From NCBI RefSeq assembly GCF_963678635.1, contig NC_087063.1:37832759-37896758 (forward strand): a stretch of 64,000 bases of DNA, in the 5' to 3' direction. The stretch is from Symsagittifera roscoffensis. Its lineage: Eukaryota; Xenacoelomorpha; Acoela; Convolutidae. Made by a program: the position numbers and the translations under genes. Of this stretch, positions 46,298-57,180 are shown one piece after another; position 1 is the stretch's first letter; each line of letters opens with the position of its first letter. The notes beneath the pieces were generated by a model that was not told where the DNA came from, searched no databases, and saw nothing but the letters and a program-made list of their open reading frames with translations.

Positions 46298-46761
46298 TCT
46301 TATATCACGTGAATAGATCTGAAAGGGGAGAATGATTTTGAAATGATGTTTGTTTGAAATCAAGGTTAGTTTGAAATCATGACAGTTTCGAGAAGGCTAT
46401 GCCAAAAAAAGGTTTAGGTGATGAATTACTGGGGGCCAGAAATAGTCTTGCTTTTAAACCGTTAAAAAAAGTTAAACCGCTTTCTACAAAAGTTAAAACC
46501 GTTACATTTTAATATAATAGCTTATTGCAAAATAAATGAGAGACATCAAAGGTTGAAGCGACTCAGTTCTGTGATCTCGATCCGCTTGACATCAAAATAA
46601 AAAGGTGCATTAGAGAAGCATCACGTGGGAGTGCATGATATCAGAGATGAGGAGCATTTAGACTTGTTCTTCTAAGATTAGGATCTGTAGGTTCTGAGCC
46701 ATATCTAATTCCTTGCCACGGATGAAGTGAAGTATTTTAGAAATGAGCAGCAAGCACTAAC
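46298..46761. other. Intron, right part
   Basis: Unique-looking intron sequence between the hAT-like element and the donor GTTAGTG at 46761-46755. No feature seen. Confidence 0.5.
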
Positions 46762-47026
46762 CGTTGTAGTTTACAGGTACAATCGGCCTTAACTCCGGCT
46801 TTTGATCCAGTTGCCCGGCCTCATCTATCTGGAACAGGTACTCTGTCATCTCCTCCTTCGCATCCTCGATTATGGGTAGTTGAACACGGACACGGGCGCT
46901 GGTTGGGGTGATGTCTAAGAATTTGCTACGGAAGAACGCCTCCCCCGGCCTGTTCAGTCGATACATGCGGAAAAGTTTCGTCAGCTGGCCCACCGAGTTG
47001 GCCACGGTGCACTGGAATGTACTGTG
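46762..47026 (-). CDS. Exon of Ig/FN3 neural-adhesion-type receptor (Ig end, FN3 start)
   Basis: A 265-bp exon with acceptor GGCAATTTTCAG (before 47026) and donor G|GTTAGTG (46761). Phase 0 in, phase 1 out; the leftover G joins AG at 41099 to make Glu. It begins HSTFQCTVANSVGQL, the last strands of an Ig domain (aromatic-x-Cys-x-V-x-N-x-x-G). A linker follows, then the first half of an FN3 domain (FLDITPTSARVRVQLP; MTEYLFQIDEAGQL). The continuation is in the exon at 40819-41099. The open frame extends right of the acceptor to 47260, but that part (Gly/Ser-rich, then sequence belonging to the duplicated Polinton unit) is probably intron. Upstream exons must lie beyond the Polinton remains or outside the window. 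Confidence 0.82.
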
Positions 47027-47796
47027 CTGAAAATTGCCAGCATCCTCTCCCCCATCCCCATGCTCTCCACTAACACTACCCCCGCGGGTAGAATGTCCGC
47101 CCAAGAATGAACTGGGCATGTTGTTGATCTGAACAACCAACGCAACACGCAATTTCATCATGGAGAGCGAGCAACCTTGTGAACAAAAACGTAACATATT
47201 CGAGCGCATTGACCCCTTGCCGCGATGTCTTAAAACAATTTCTGGTAAAGTTTTTTTCATATTTCTTTTCAGTAAAAGCCCTTTTTAATTTGATTAGGTG
47301 AGAATCATCTCAACCAAACAAACATCATGGCGCTTACTTAAGCTAATTCCTCCAATAAAAAGGTACTAGTACATGGGCAGGATATAAACAATAGGCGAAA
47401 ACTATATTAGGCGAAAAAAGTGTTAATGTTGGGCAAAAGTTTTTATACTAAAAATTCAAACTTAAGTTTAAATGACCGGAATGGAATTGCAAGAAAAGTC
47501 TATCTTTAGCATCTGAAAACTGTATAATTAGCATTTTTGGTCAAGCTGGGGATAAAGCTAACTCATATACAAGATCATCATGGGCAGAGACAAAAAAAGT
47601 TACCACGACAGCCAAATGTTAAAAAACAATCCGAGAAGAAGAAATATGATCATTATAGCATCTAACTGCACCATGCCGAAACTCTTGTAACATCTAAAAA
47701 AGGAATATACTGAGTCCGGCCTTGCTGGCAATTGTTTCCCGTCATTCATAACCTGCAGTAGTTTAAAACCCCCCTCATTTTCGGAGTACCGTTGCA

Positions 47797-48015
47797 ATGA
47801 CCATTTTTAACCCTCGAGGGCGTTAAATCCCCTAACTTTTCAGGCAAACAATTTTCAAAGGGGGTTGAAATTGGTCATTTTTAGGGCACTCTATAAAATT
47901 GGGTATGGAATTAGGTTTTGGTTGGTACAAGTTTTCCCTTGACTTCGACAATTCAAATTTCACCGCGCCCGTTGTTTTGTGGATTAATTTTTAAGCTTTA
48001 ATAAATGCTGGGATA
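47797..48015 (+). repeat. Dispersed repeat (see 6.2-6.5 kb)
   Basis: Reverse-complement match to 6230-6470, with blocks GGCACTCTAT, TATGGAATTA and TTTTGGTTGGTAC. A second copy lies at 51983-52201 because it is inside the tandem unit. Confidence 0.55.
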
Positions 48016-48502
48016 TTGGTAAGTTCATAATTTTGTTATGATTACCTCCTCACGGTTAGAGTTGATTATTTTACTTTTCAGTCAAAAGAACAATTTTGAA
48101 AAGCTTTTTTCCTAAATGCAAAGTACTATGAAGCTAACCATTTATAATCAGAACTTAGTCAGAATCGTCTGTTATTTTGGCACGTCCATTTAAGCACCGC
48201 GGTTTAGGTGGTTTTATTTCTTCCGGCTCGCTTTCTTTTCGAGCCTCTGTATTATAATAAGGGCAATTGTACGCTGCTAATTCTGAATCGCTTTGCCCAC
48301 ATAGTTGGTCGAAATCTGCCCTATTCTATTCTAGTTCTTGAACAGTGTGTAAGGCTTGATTAAACCCCATGTCTGACGGTGTAAAAAGATCCACGTTATA
48401 TCCACCCTGCTCTTCTTTAGCTTAAGCCAAATCCTCCCTTCCGTAATCGGCGGGAGTGACCATGCTACGTCGTATTCGCCCCCCGTCCATGGTGCGCGCA
48501 TT

Positions 48503-51343
48503 TTACCGTTTGAACATGTCATCACGCAAACATTCATGTCCGAAAAGACTAGTAGTTACTCTGTCTGCATGCATATAGCTCTTTTTGTCAGATTCGCTCA
48601 AGGAAATTTTGTTCGTTCTAATGGTTTTTAAATTAATATTACAGGAATTTATCCGCTTATTTTCTGACCGGACCAGAGAACAGTAAACCAAAGTTTGTTT
48701 GTTTTGATTATTGGCTAGCTCATGTTTTAATACGTCGAGACACCATTGGCGCTTCTTTTTGTCATTTTCTAAACAAAAATACAACCGATTTAATTCAAAC
48801 TTTTAACCGTTTTCTTTCCATTTTCCACATAAATACATCTCTTCCTCCCCTGTCACCACATACTCTTCCAATTGTTTCATTGCCCTTCTCTAAATTGGTA
48901 GTTGGAAACTAAAAACAGCGTACTGCAACAAATAAGGCGGTACAGTTTGGGCTTTAGTCCCACGTACTCCTGTATGACCTTCCCAGCAAACTCGTTCTGA
49001 AATTTGAGGGAAACGCACAATTTCTCTTTTTTGTAGAGGGTCGGGTGGCTGGTAAAATTTAAAAATCCAATTGATTATGATGCTCATGGTTTTTTCTTGA
49101 TTTCATTGTAGATATCATCGCTGTGGATTTCGTACAGGAACGATTCAGTGTCCGAATATAAAAAGGTTGCGTCGAAATTTTACTTGATTATTTTGTAAGG
49201 GAACTGAATCATGTAAAAATTGGCCAAATCTGGTATTATTGAACCGGCAATTGTGGGCTTATGCTAATTAATATTCATAGATTTTGAGGTTACAGATACC
49301 AACTGTTCGTCAATAATTTTTACCTTGCTAAACTTTTTTATTTCGTTGATGGAAATTGCAGATCTTTATGGTAGTAGCTTTTTTGGAGCCTAGTGTTTAA
49401 CTGAAGATAAGGTGCGATAAATTTTTTTTTTAAACTGCAGCACTTGATTTAATTTTCAATTTTCAAAACAATTTTGAATTCAAGCTGAAGCGTTAAGCAG
49501 TTTATAGTATAGTTTTCTTTGGGAATAGCTTTGTCGTGCTTCATTTTTTTTTCAAATGTTCAATTGAAGCTCACTGAGCCACATATTGGACCCAACTTGT
49601 TTTGTAGGGGCAAGTGGGTAAGCCGAAGGAGCATCGTGCAGATGATCGGGGTAGAAAAAATTCACATCGAAAAGGTATACGCTGTTGGAGTCTCTGCTCG
49701 TTTGAGAATTTCGGCTATAGTTAGTTTTCATTAAACTCGACTTAGTCAAAGGGAAGACGAAAACTTCTCCATAATCCCGCCATATAATTTATTCGTTCTT
49801 ATCATGAACAGGAAGGTGCTCGGCTGTTTAGGGTCGTAATTTTTGTCAAATTGATTTTGGCAGAAATTTTCAAAAACAATGGGAATGACTCACTTGGTCA
49901 GATTTTCTGTCATGTCCAAGAGCTCCCTATTAGTGAGCAAATGGAGGTCAGCCTTGCATCTTCGGAAAAATGCATCCCCTGAGATTTTTCTAGCCGTGAG
50001 ATATTGAGCACAATTTTGCCTAATTGTTTCATAACACACTCGCCTTGGTGTCCACTTGTCCCGAGCAGGTAGTCCACCTCCTGTGTATTTTGTATGGCTG
50101 TCAACATAACAGTAGTGGAAGTAACCTTTTTTTCGAAACAATGCTTTATCTTCTTCCGGTCAGGTAGCAAAGTGGTTATTGAGGTAGATGAACTTGTCCA
50201 CGGGTAGCTTCCAAGCCAGTCCATCTTTTGAGCTGTACATAAATTTTACAGCTGTCCACAAAACGAATTTCTTCGTAGATTTTACGGAAATTTCCTATTT
50301 CATTAGCTTACGATCTCATCTACATTTTCATTGTAAGTGAATTTTTTTTTCGTCTTTGAGTGTAATGACAGCGTGTTGGTGTCCACTTATCCCGAGCAGG
50401 TAATTTTTGTCAAATTGATTTTGGCAGAAATTTTCAAAAACAACGGCAATGACTCACTTGATCAGATTTTCTGCCATGTCCAAGAGCTCCCTATTAGTGA
50501 GCAAATGGAGGTCAGCCTTGCATCTTCGGAAAAATGCATCCCCTGAGATATTGCTAGCCGTGAGATATTGAGCACAATATTGCCTAATTGTTTCATAACA
50601 CACTCGCCTTAACTCTGCAAATACGCATGCAAGAATCAAGGTATCGGTCGTTAGATACAAATCAGTGTATTCGGCCAACGTCTGACAACCGAAACGAGCG
50701 TACACTAACCATGCATGTTGGTATTCTTTTTCACTGACACTAGCAGCACCTCATTGCAGCGTGTTGGTGTCCACTTGTCCCGAGCAGGTAGTCCACCTCC
50801 TGTGTTTTTTGTATGGCTGTCAACATAACAGTAGTGGAAGTAACCTTTTTTTCGAAACAATGCTTTATCTTCTTCCGGTCAGGTAGCAAAGTGGTTATTG
50901 TGATATATGAACTTATCCACGGGTAGCTTCCAAGCCAGTCCATCTTTTGAGCTATACATAAATTTTACAGCTGTCCACAAAACGGATTTCTTCGTAGATT
51001 TTACGGAAATTTCCTTTTTCATTAGTATAGGATCTCATCCACATTTTCATTGTAAGTGAAATTTTTTTTGGTCTTTGAGTGTAATGATCGAAAAGATGTA
51101 TCTGGTATTGGTCTTTTGCAGTCTCTTCAGTACATGGATTATGAAAATCATACTTCTGAAGATTTTCGGCAAATACAGGGGTAAATGGTGTGGTACGTCT
51201 CAAGTTGTTGCAATTGTTGTGAGCCCATCCAAGGAATGATCCATCGAAATGATCATGTTCCAATAATTTTTCGTTAGCTACGGAAATTTCCTCGTCGCAA
51301 ATCCTACAACCCTCACCATCTTCATGAGAGTGGTGCTTACGAG
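48503..51343 (-). pseudogene. Polinton-type DNA polymerase B, copy 1 (N-terminus missing)
   Basis: In sense order: a zinc/endonuclease-VII-like segment (CRICDEE, then DHFDGSFLGWAHNNCN) near 51.2-51.3 kb; GYFHYCYVDSHTK near 50.85 kb; the exonuclease-III-type TLAEYTDLYLTTDTLIL near 50.65 kb; TNKLYGGIMEK (polymerase NxLYG block) near 49.78 kb; FYPDHLHDAPSAYPLAP near 49.65 kb; the catalytic YSDTES at 49158-49141; and the C-terminal QEYVGLKPKLYRL and TTSLFGHE near 48.97 and 48.55 kb. This is the order in protein-primed polymerases of Polinton/Maverick elements. Many stops and frame shifts; a 563-bp-offset internal duplication repeats the exonuclease part. The exonuclease-I part and N-terminus exist only beside copy 2. 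A 68-codon frame at 48331-48537 after the C-terminus is unassigned. Confidence 0.8.
49838..51060. repeat. Internal duplication inside polymerase
   Basis: The stretch starting TAATTTTTGTCAAATTG at 49838 recurs at 50401 (offset 563). The left copy lacks about 155 bp present in the right copy (around 50609-50762), so the repeated exonuclease segment is shorter in one copy. The same arrangement is carried into the second 4,186-bp unit, so this event came first. Confidence 0.85.
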
Positions 51344-54300
51344 TCATGGAGAGCGAGCAACCTTGTGAACAAAAACGTAACATATTCGAGCGCATTGACC
51401 CCTTGCCGCGATGTCTTAAAACAATTTCTGGTAAAGTTTTTTTCATATTTCTTTTCAGTAAAAGCCCTTTTTAATTTGATTAGGTGAGAATCATCTCAAC
51501 CAAACAAACATCATGGCGCTTACTTAAGCTAATTCCTCCAATAAAAAGGTACTAGTACATGGGCAGGATATAAACAATAGGCGAAAACTATATTAGGCGA
51601 AAAAAGTGTTAATGTTGGGCAAAAGTTTTTATACTAAAAATTCAAACTTAAGTTTAAATGACCGGAATGGAATTGCAAGAAAAGTCTATCTTTAGCATCT
51701 GAAAACTGTATAATTAGCATTTTTGGTCAAGCTGGGGATAAAGCTAACTCATATACAAGATCATCATGGGCAGAGACAAAAAATGTTACCACGACAGCCA
51801 AATGTTAAAAAACAATCCGAGAAGAAGAAATATGATCATTATAGCATCTAACTGCACCATGCCGAAACTCTTGTAACATCTAAAAAAGGAATATACTGAG
51901 TCCGGCCTTGCTGGCAATTGTTTCCCGTCATTCATAACCTGCAGTAGTTTAAAACCCCCCTCATTTTCGGAGTACCGTTGCAATGACCATTTTTAACCCT
52001 CGAGGGCGTTAAATCCCCTAACTTTTCAGGCAAACAATTTTCAAAGGGGGTTGAAATTGGTCATTTTTAGGGCACTCTATAAAATTGGGTATGGAATTAG
52101 GTTTTGGTTGGTACAAGTTTTCCCTTGACTTCGACAATTCAAATTTCACCGCGCCCGTTGTTTTGTGGATTAATTTTTAAGCTTTAATAAATGCTGGGAT
52201 ATTGGTAAGTTCATAATTTTGTTATGATTACCTCCTCACGGTTAGAGTTGATTATTTTACTTTTCAGTCAAAAGAACAATTTTGAAAAGCTTTTTTCCTA
52301 AATGCAAAGTACTATGAAGCTAACCATTTATAATCAGAACTTAGTCAGAATCGTCTGTTATTTTGGCACGTCCATTTAAGCACCGCGGTTTAGGTGGTTT
52401 TATTTCTTCCGGCTCGCTTTCTTTTCGAGCCTCTGTATTATAATAAGGGCAATTGTACGCTGCTAATTCTGAATCGCTTTGCCCACATAGTTGGTCGAAA
52501 TCTGCCCTATTCTATTCTAGTTCTTGAACAGTGTGTAAGGCTTGATTAAACCCCATGTCTGACGGTGTAAAAAGATCCACGTTATATCCACCCTGCTCTT
52601 CTTTAGCTTAAGCCAAATCCTCCCTTCCGTAATCGGCGGGAGTGACCATGCTACGTCGTATTCGCCCCCCGTCCATGGTGCGCGCATTTTACCGTTTGAA
52701 CATGTCATCACGCAAACATTCATGTCCGAAAAGACTAGTAGTTACTCTGTCTGCATGCATATAGCTCTTTTTGTCAGATTCGCTCAAGGAAATTTTGTTC
52801 GTTCTAATGGTTTTTAAATTAATATTACAGGAATTTATCCGCTTATTTTCTGACCGGACCAGAGAACAGTAAACCAAAGTTTGTTTGTTTTGATTATTGG
52901 CTAGCTCATGTTTTAATACGTCGAGACACCATTGGCGCTTCTTTTTGTCATTTTCTAAACAAAAATACAACCGATTTAATTCAAACTTTTAACCGTTTTC
53001 TTTCCATTTTCCACATAAATACATCTCTTCCTCCCCTGTCACCACATACTCTTCCAATTGTTTCATTGCCCTTCTCTAAATTGGTAGTTGGAAACTAAAA
53101 ACAGCGTACTGCAACAAATAAGGCGGTACAGTTTGGGCTTTAGTCCCACGTACTCCTGTATGACCTTCCCAGCAAACTCGTTCTGAAATTTGAGGGAAAC
53201 GCACAATTTCTCTTTTTTGTAGAGGGTCGGGTGGCTGGTAAAATTTAAAAATCCAATTGATTATGATGCTCATGGTTTTTTCTTGATTTCATTGTAGATA
53301 TCATCGCTGTGGATTTCGTACAGGAACGATTCAGTGTCCGAATATAAAAAGGTTGCGTCGAAATTTTACTTGATTATTTTGTAAGGGAACTGAATCATGT
53401 AAAAATTGGCCAAATCTGGTATTATTGAACCGGCAATTGTGGGCTTATGCTAATTAATATTCATAGATTTTGAGGTTACAGATACCAACTGTTCGTCAAT
53501 AATTTTTACCTTGCTAAACTTTTTTATTTCGTTGATGGAAATTGCAGATCTTTATGGTAGTAGCTTTTTTGGAGCCTAGTGTTTAACTGAAGATAAGGTG
53601 CGATAAATTTTTTTTTTAAACTGCAGCACTTGATTTAATTTTCAATTTTCAAAACAATTTTGAATTCAAGCTGAAGCGTTAAGCAGTTTATAGTATAGTT
53701 TTCTTTGGGAATAGCTTTGTCGTGCTTCATTTTTTTTCAAATGTTCAATTGAAGCTCACTGAGCCACATATTGGACCCAACTTGTTTTGTAGGGGCAAGT
53801 GGGTAAGCCGAAGGAGCATCGTGCAGATGATCGGGGTAGAAAAAATTCACATCGAAAAGGTATACGCTGTTGGAGTCTCTGCTCGTTTGAGAATTTCGGC
53901 TATAGTTAGTTTTCATTAAACTCGACTTAGTCAAAGGGAAGACGAAAACTTCTCCATAATCCCGCCATATAATTTATTCGTTCTTATCATGAACAGGAAG
54001 GTGCTCGGCTGTTTAGGGTCGTAATTTTTGTCAAATTGATTTTGGCAGAAATTTTCAAAAACAATGGGAATGACTCACTTGGTCAGATTTTCTGTCATGT
54101 CCAAGAGCTCCCTATTAGTGAGCAAATGGAGGTCAGCCTTGCATCTTCGGAAAAATGCATCCCCTGAGATTTTTCTAGCCGTGAGATATTGAGCACAATT
54201 TTGCCTAATTGTTTCATAACACACTCGCCTTGGTGTCCACTTTTCCCGAGCAGGTAGTCCACCTCCTGTGTATTTTGTATGGCTGTCAACATAACAGTAG

Positions 54301-55529
54301 TGGAAGTAACCTTTTTTTCGAAACAATGCTTTATCTTCTTCCGGTCAGGTAGCAAAGTGGTTATTGAGGTAGATGAACTTGTCCACGGGTAGCTTCCAAG
54401 CCAGTCCATCTTTTGAGCTGTACATAAATTTTACAGCTGTCCACAAAACGAATTTCTTCGTAGATTTTACGGAAATTTCCTATTTCATTAGCTTACGATC
54501 TCATCTACATTTTCATTGTAAGTGAATTTTTTTTTTCGTCTTTGAGTGTAATGACAGCGTGTTGGTGTCCACTTATCCCGAGCAGGTAATTTTTGTCAAA
54601 TTGATTTTGGCAGAAATTTTCAAAAACAACGGCAATGACTCACTTGATCAGATTTTCTGCCATGTCCAAGAGCTCCCTATTAGTGAGCAAATGGAGGTCA
54701 GCCTTGCATCTTCGGAAAAATGCATCCCCTGAGATATTGCTAGCCGTGAGATATTGAGCACAATATTGCCTAATTGTTTCATAACACACTCGCCTTAACT
54801 CTGCAAATACGCATGCAAGAATCAAGGTATCGGTCGTTAGATACAAATCAGTGTATTCGGCCAACGTCTGACAACCGAAACGAGCGTACACTAACCATGC
54901 ATGTTGGTATTCTTTTTCACTGACACTAGCAGCACCTCATTGCAGCGTGTTGGTGTCCACTTGTCCCGAGCAGGTAGTCCACCTCCTGTGTTTTTTGTAT
55001 GGCTGTCAACATAACAGTAGTGGAAGTAACCTTTTTTTCGAAACAATGCTTTATCTTCTTCCGGTCAGGTAGCAAAGTGGTTATTGTGATATATGAACTT
55101 ATCCACGGGTAGCTTCCAAGCCAGTCCATCTTTTAAGCTATACATAAATTTTACAGCTGTCCACAAAACGGATTTCTTCGTAGATTTTACGGAAATTTCC
55201 TTTTTCATTAGTATAGGATCTCATCCACATTTTCATTGTAAGTGAAATTTTTTTTGGTCTTTGAGTGTAATGATCGAAAAGATGTATCTGGTATTGGTCT
55301 TTTGCAGTCTCTTCAGTACATGGATTATGAAAATCATACTTCTGAAGATTTTCGGCAAATACAGGGGTAAATGGTGTGGTACGTCTCAAGTTGTTGCAAT
55401 TGTTGTGAGCCCATCCAAGGAATGATCCATCGAAATGATCATGTTCCAATAATTTTTCGTTAGCTACGGAAATTTCCTCGTCGCAAATCCTACAACCCTC
55501 ACCATCTTCATGAGAGTGGTGCTTACGAG
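51344..55529. repeat. 4,186-bp tandem duplication, unit 2
   Basis: Second unit. Its right edge (GTGCTTACGAGT, then TAGGTTGGG) continues into the true N-terminal part of the polymerase, so this unit is the one joined to the original upstream sequence. Confidence 0.95.
51983..52201 (+). repeat. Dispersed repeat, copy inside tandem unit 2
   Basis: Same sequence as 47797-48015, carried along by the 4,186-bp duplication. Confidence 0.55.
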
Positions 55530-56190
55530 TTAGGTTGGGTACCTTCGTTTTATATTATGAAAGTCACGCGCCACTATTTCTAGCATTTGAACGATTTTAG
55601 TCATCGCGTCCACACCTCGATGTAGTGAAAAAAAAACGCCGGTTGCGGGTTTCCCGCTTCAACTACTACAAGGCAAAAACTGCTGGGTTTTTTTTTCAAT
55701 TACGGTTGAGCTCGAGGAGGCAGGATTATTTCTCACTGTTTCCACCTTCTCCAACACGCACTCCAAATCAAAGTAAACAGCGAACGGACTATACCTTCGG
55801 GCACCGAAGACTTTTGAAGCATACACAGCTCCTAATTAACATTTGGCGTTGTAACAACTGCTGGTTTAATCCCCATGCAGGAAAAGTGGTGGCGTTCCAG
55901 TTATTCCACAGATGAACACCGTTGGAAGCAGATTCGGCAGACAAGTTTCTCGATCTGAGTTTTCTTTTTTGCATTTTTGCTGTCTAACTTCTTCAGGTCT
56001 TTTATCACGACGTAGTGATGAGTGCCCATATCGTTCGAAAGCAGCAAATCCACAACGGAAACCGACTGATATTTTGACAATTTCAATGGTAGAAGATTCT
56101 TTTCATTCTACCAAGAGAAAAATTTTGTATGATTTCTTTTCTATATTAAATTTAGGTCAATTTATTGATTCTTCAACGAATTGTCAGTAA
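52689..56190 (-). pseudogene. Polinton-type DNA polymerase B, copy 2 with N-terminus
   Basis: Copy 2 has the same blocks as copy 1 at +4,186 (catalytic YSDTES at 53344-53327) and adds upstream parts. VVDLLLSNDMGTHHYVVIKD and the Cys pair VCRICFQRC (55901-56086) match the zinc-finger-bearing N-terminal region. SPFAVYFDLECVLEK holds exonuclease motif I, with Asp and Glu (FDLE at 55772-55761), followed by the HxPCS-like FLPCS. With the C-terminus near 52.7 kb the original gene spanned about 3.4 kb, in the size range of Polinton polymerases. Function: replication of element DNA from a protein primer. It is not functional now: stops occur in every segment and the frame changes repeatedly. Plus-strand frames at 55625-56190 are shadows. 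Confidence 0.78.
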
Positions 56191-56787
56191 ACCATTTGTC
56201 CTGATAAGCTTAGATACAGGTTTGCAACACATCAAAATAATAGTAATGAAAACTTGCAATTTACTTAAAGACATTCTTTTGCATTGCATTTACAATTTCG
56301 AAGCGCCCAATAGCTGGTAGTCCCATCGGGTAGACGGAGTCACCAGTTGGCTCGTGCGCTCTGGAGTTCTTCTGCATCATACAAAGAGTAAGCGGGAAGT
56401 TGTTTTGCGCATGATACTCAGCCATAAAATAGTATTCAAAGCATCAATCGACTTTACCATTGCGAATGTTCAAGAAAAAGTTTGTGTTTTGGAAGATCGG
56501 CTGGTAGTGGCAAGTACGATGCACCCCTGATTTTTAGGACTTCACACTTTTAGGACAATTTTAGCAAAATAGCGAATTCTCCAGTCGCTACCATGAGACG
56601 CATTCTGATTATCAGCACGCAATATTGGTGAACGCAATCATAGAGTTGGTCCTGCGTTCATCTTTGATTGTCTATAGCAAGCATTTTGTATTTGGCGAAG
56701 TTGTACTTCTTCTTTGCCATCTGCTTTTTCTCTTTCAGGAGTTACTTCCGCCGTCAACTGAGCTTTTTGGGGCCCAGACATAGTATT

Positions 56788-57180
56788 TTAAGGCATCAGT
56801 ACTTCGATATGGTCTCTTTTGGTCACGAATAGCGCTAGTAAATTCACTTCGTTTTCAATGGGCACTATGTTGTATACCCTAACTGCTCCATCACAAGCTG
56901 TCTCACAGGCTGTATAGAAGCGAAGATTTCTCGAATCACGACCCATGCTGGCAAACCGTGCTCTTTTCGCAGATGGGCAGACACATTCTTCTGTGTTCAG
57001 ACTCATCGATTTTTTTGTGACGCTCTACGACGAAGTGACCTATTATCCAGTTCACAGCGACCCCAGATGTAGTCGGTTTTGACAGGATCGATCTTGTGAT
57101 GAGCCATTAGATGTTTTTTTGCGGCTTCATCGTTCGCTCATTTCATTTCCGCAGAGACTACAAAGTACAATTTTTTTAGA
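56788..57180 (-). pseudogene. C2H2 zinc-finger-like fragment, unknown
   Basis: Near 57.17 kb a frame reads LCSLCGNEMSER and then, in a neighbouring frame, AAKKHLMAHHKIDP, together giving a C-x2-C...H-x3-H finger broken by a stop and a shift. A further segment has YIWGRCELDNRSLRRRASQ, then 72 open codons (56788-57006) with a Cys-containing start (EECVCPSAKRARFASMG). Perhaps part of the same mobile element, perhaps a host pseudogene. No family is assigned. The preceding stretch 56191-56787 shows nothing else. Confidence 0.35.

Larger units (their letters stand above)
47158..51343. repeat. 4,186-bp tandem duplication, unit 1
   Basis: Begins TCATGGAGAGCGAGCAACC and ends GTGCTTACGAG. It recurs at 51344-55529 almost base for base (offset 4,186; a one-base homopolymer change near 49548, a few point changes). 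The units meet head to tail with no more than a 1-bp overlap (T). Contents: Polinton-like polymerase pieces, a dispersed repeat, and spacer. Confidence 0.95.

Noticed and set aside
47027-47260. Extension of the Ig/FN3 exon to an ATG at 47260
   Set aside because: A good acceptor (TTTTCAG) lies at 47027-47029, the upstream part has no Ig-like pattern, and sequence above 47158 belongs to the duplicated Polinton unit.
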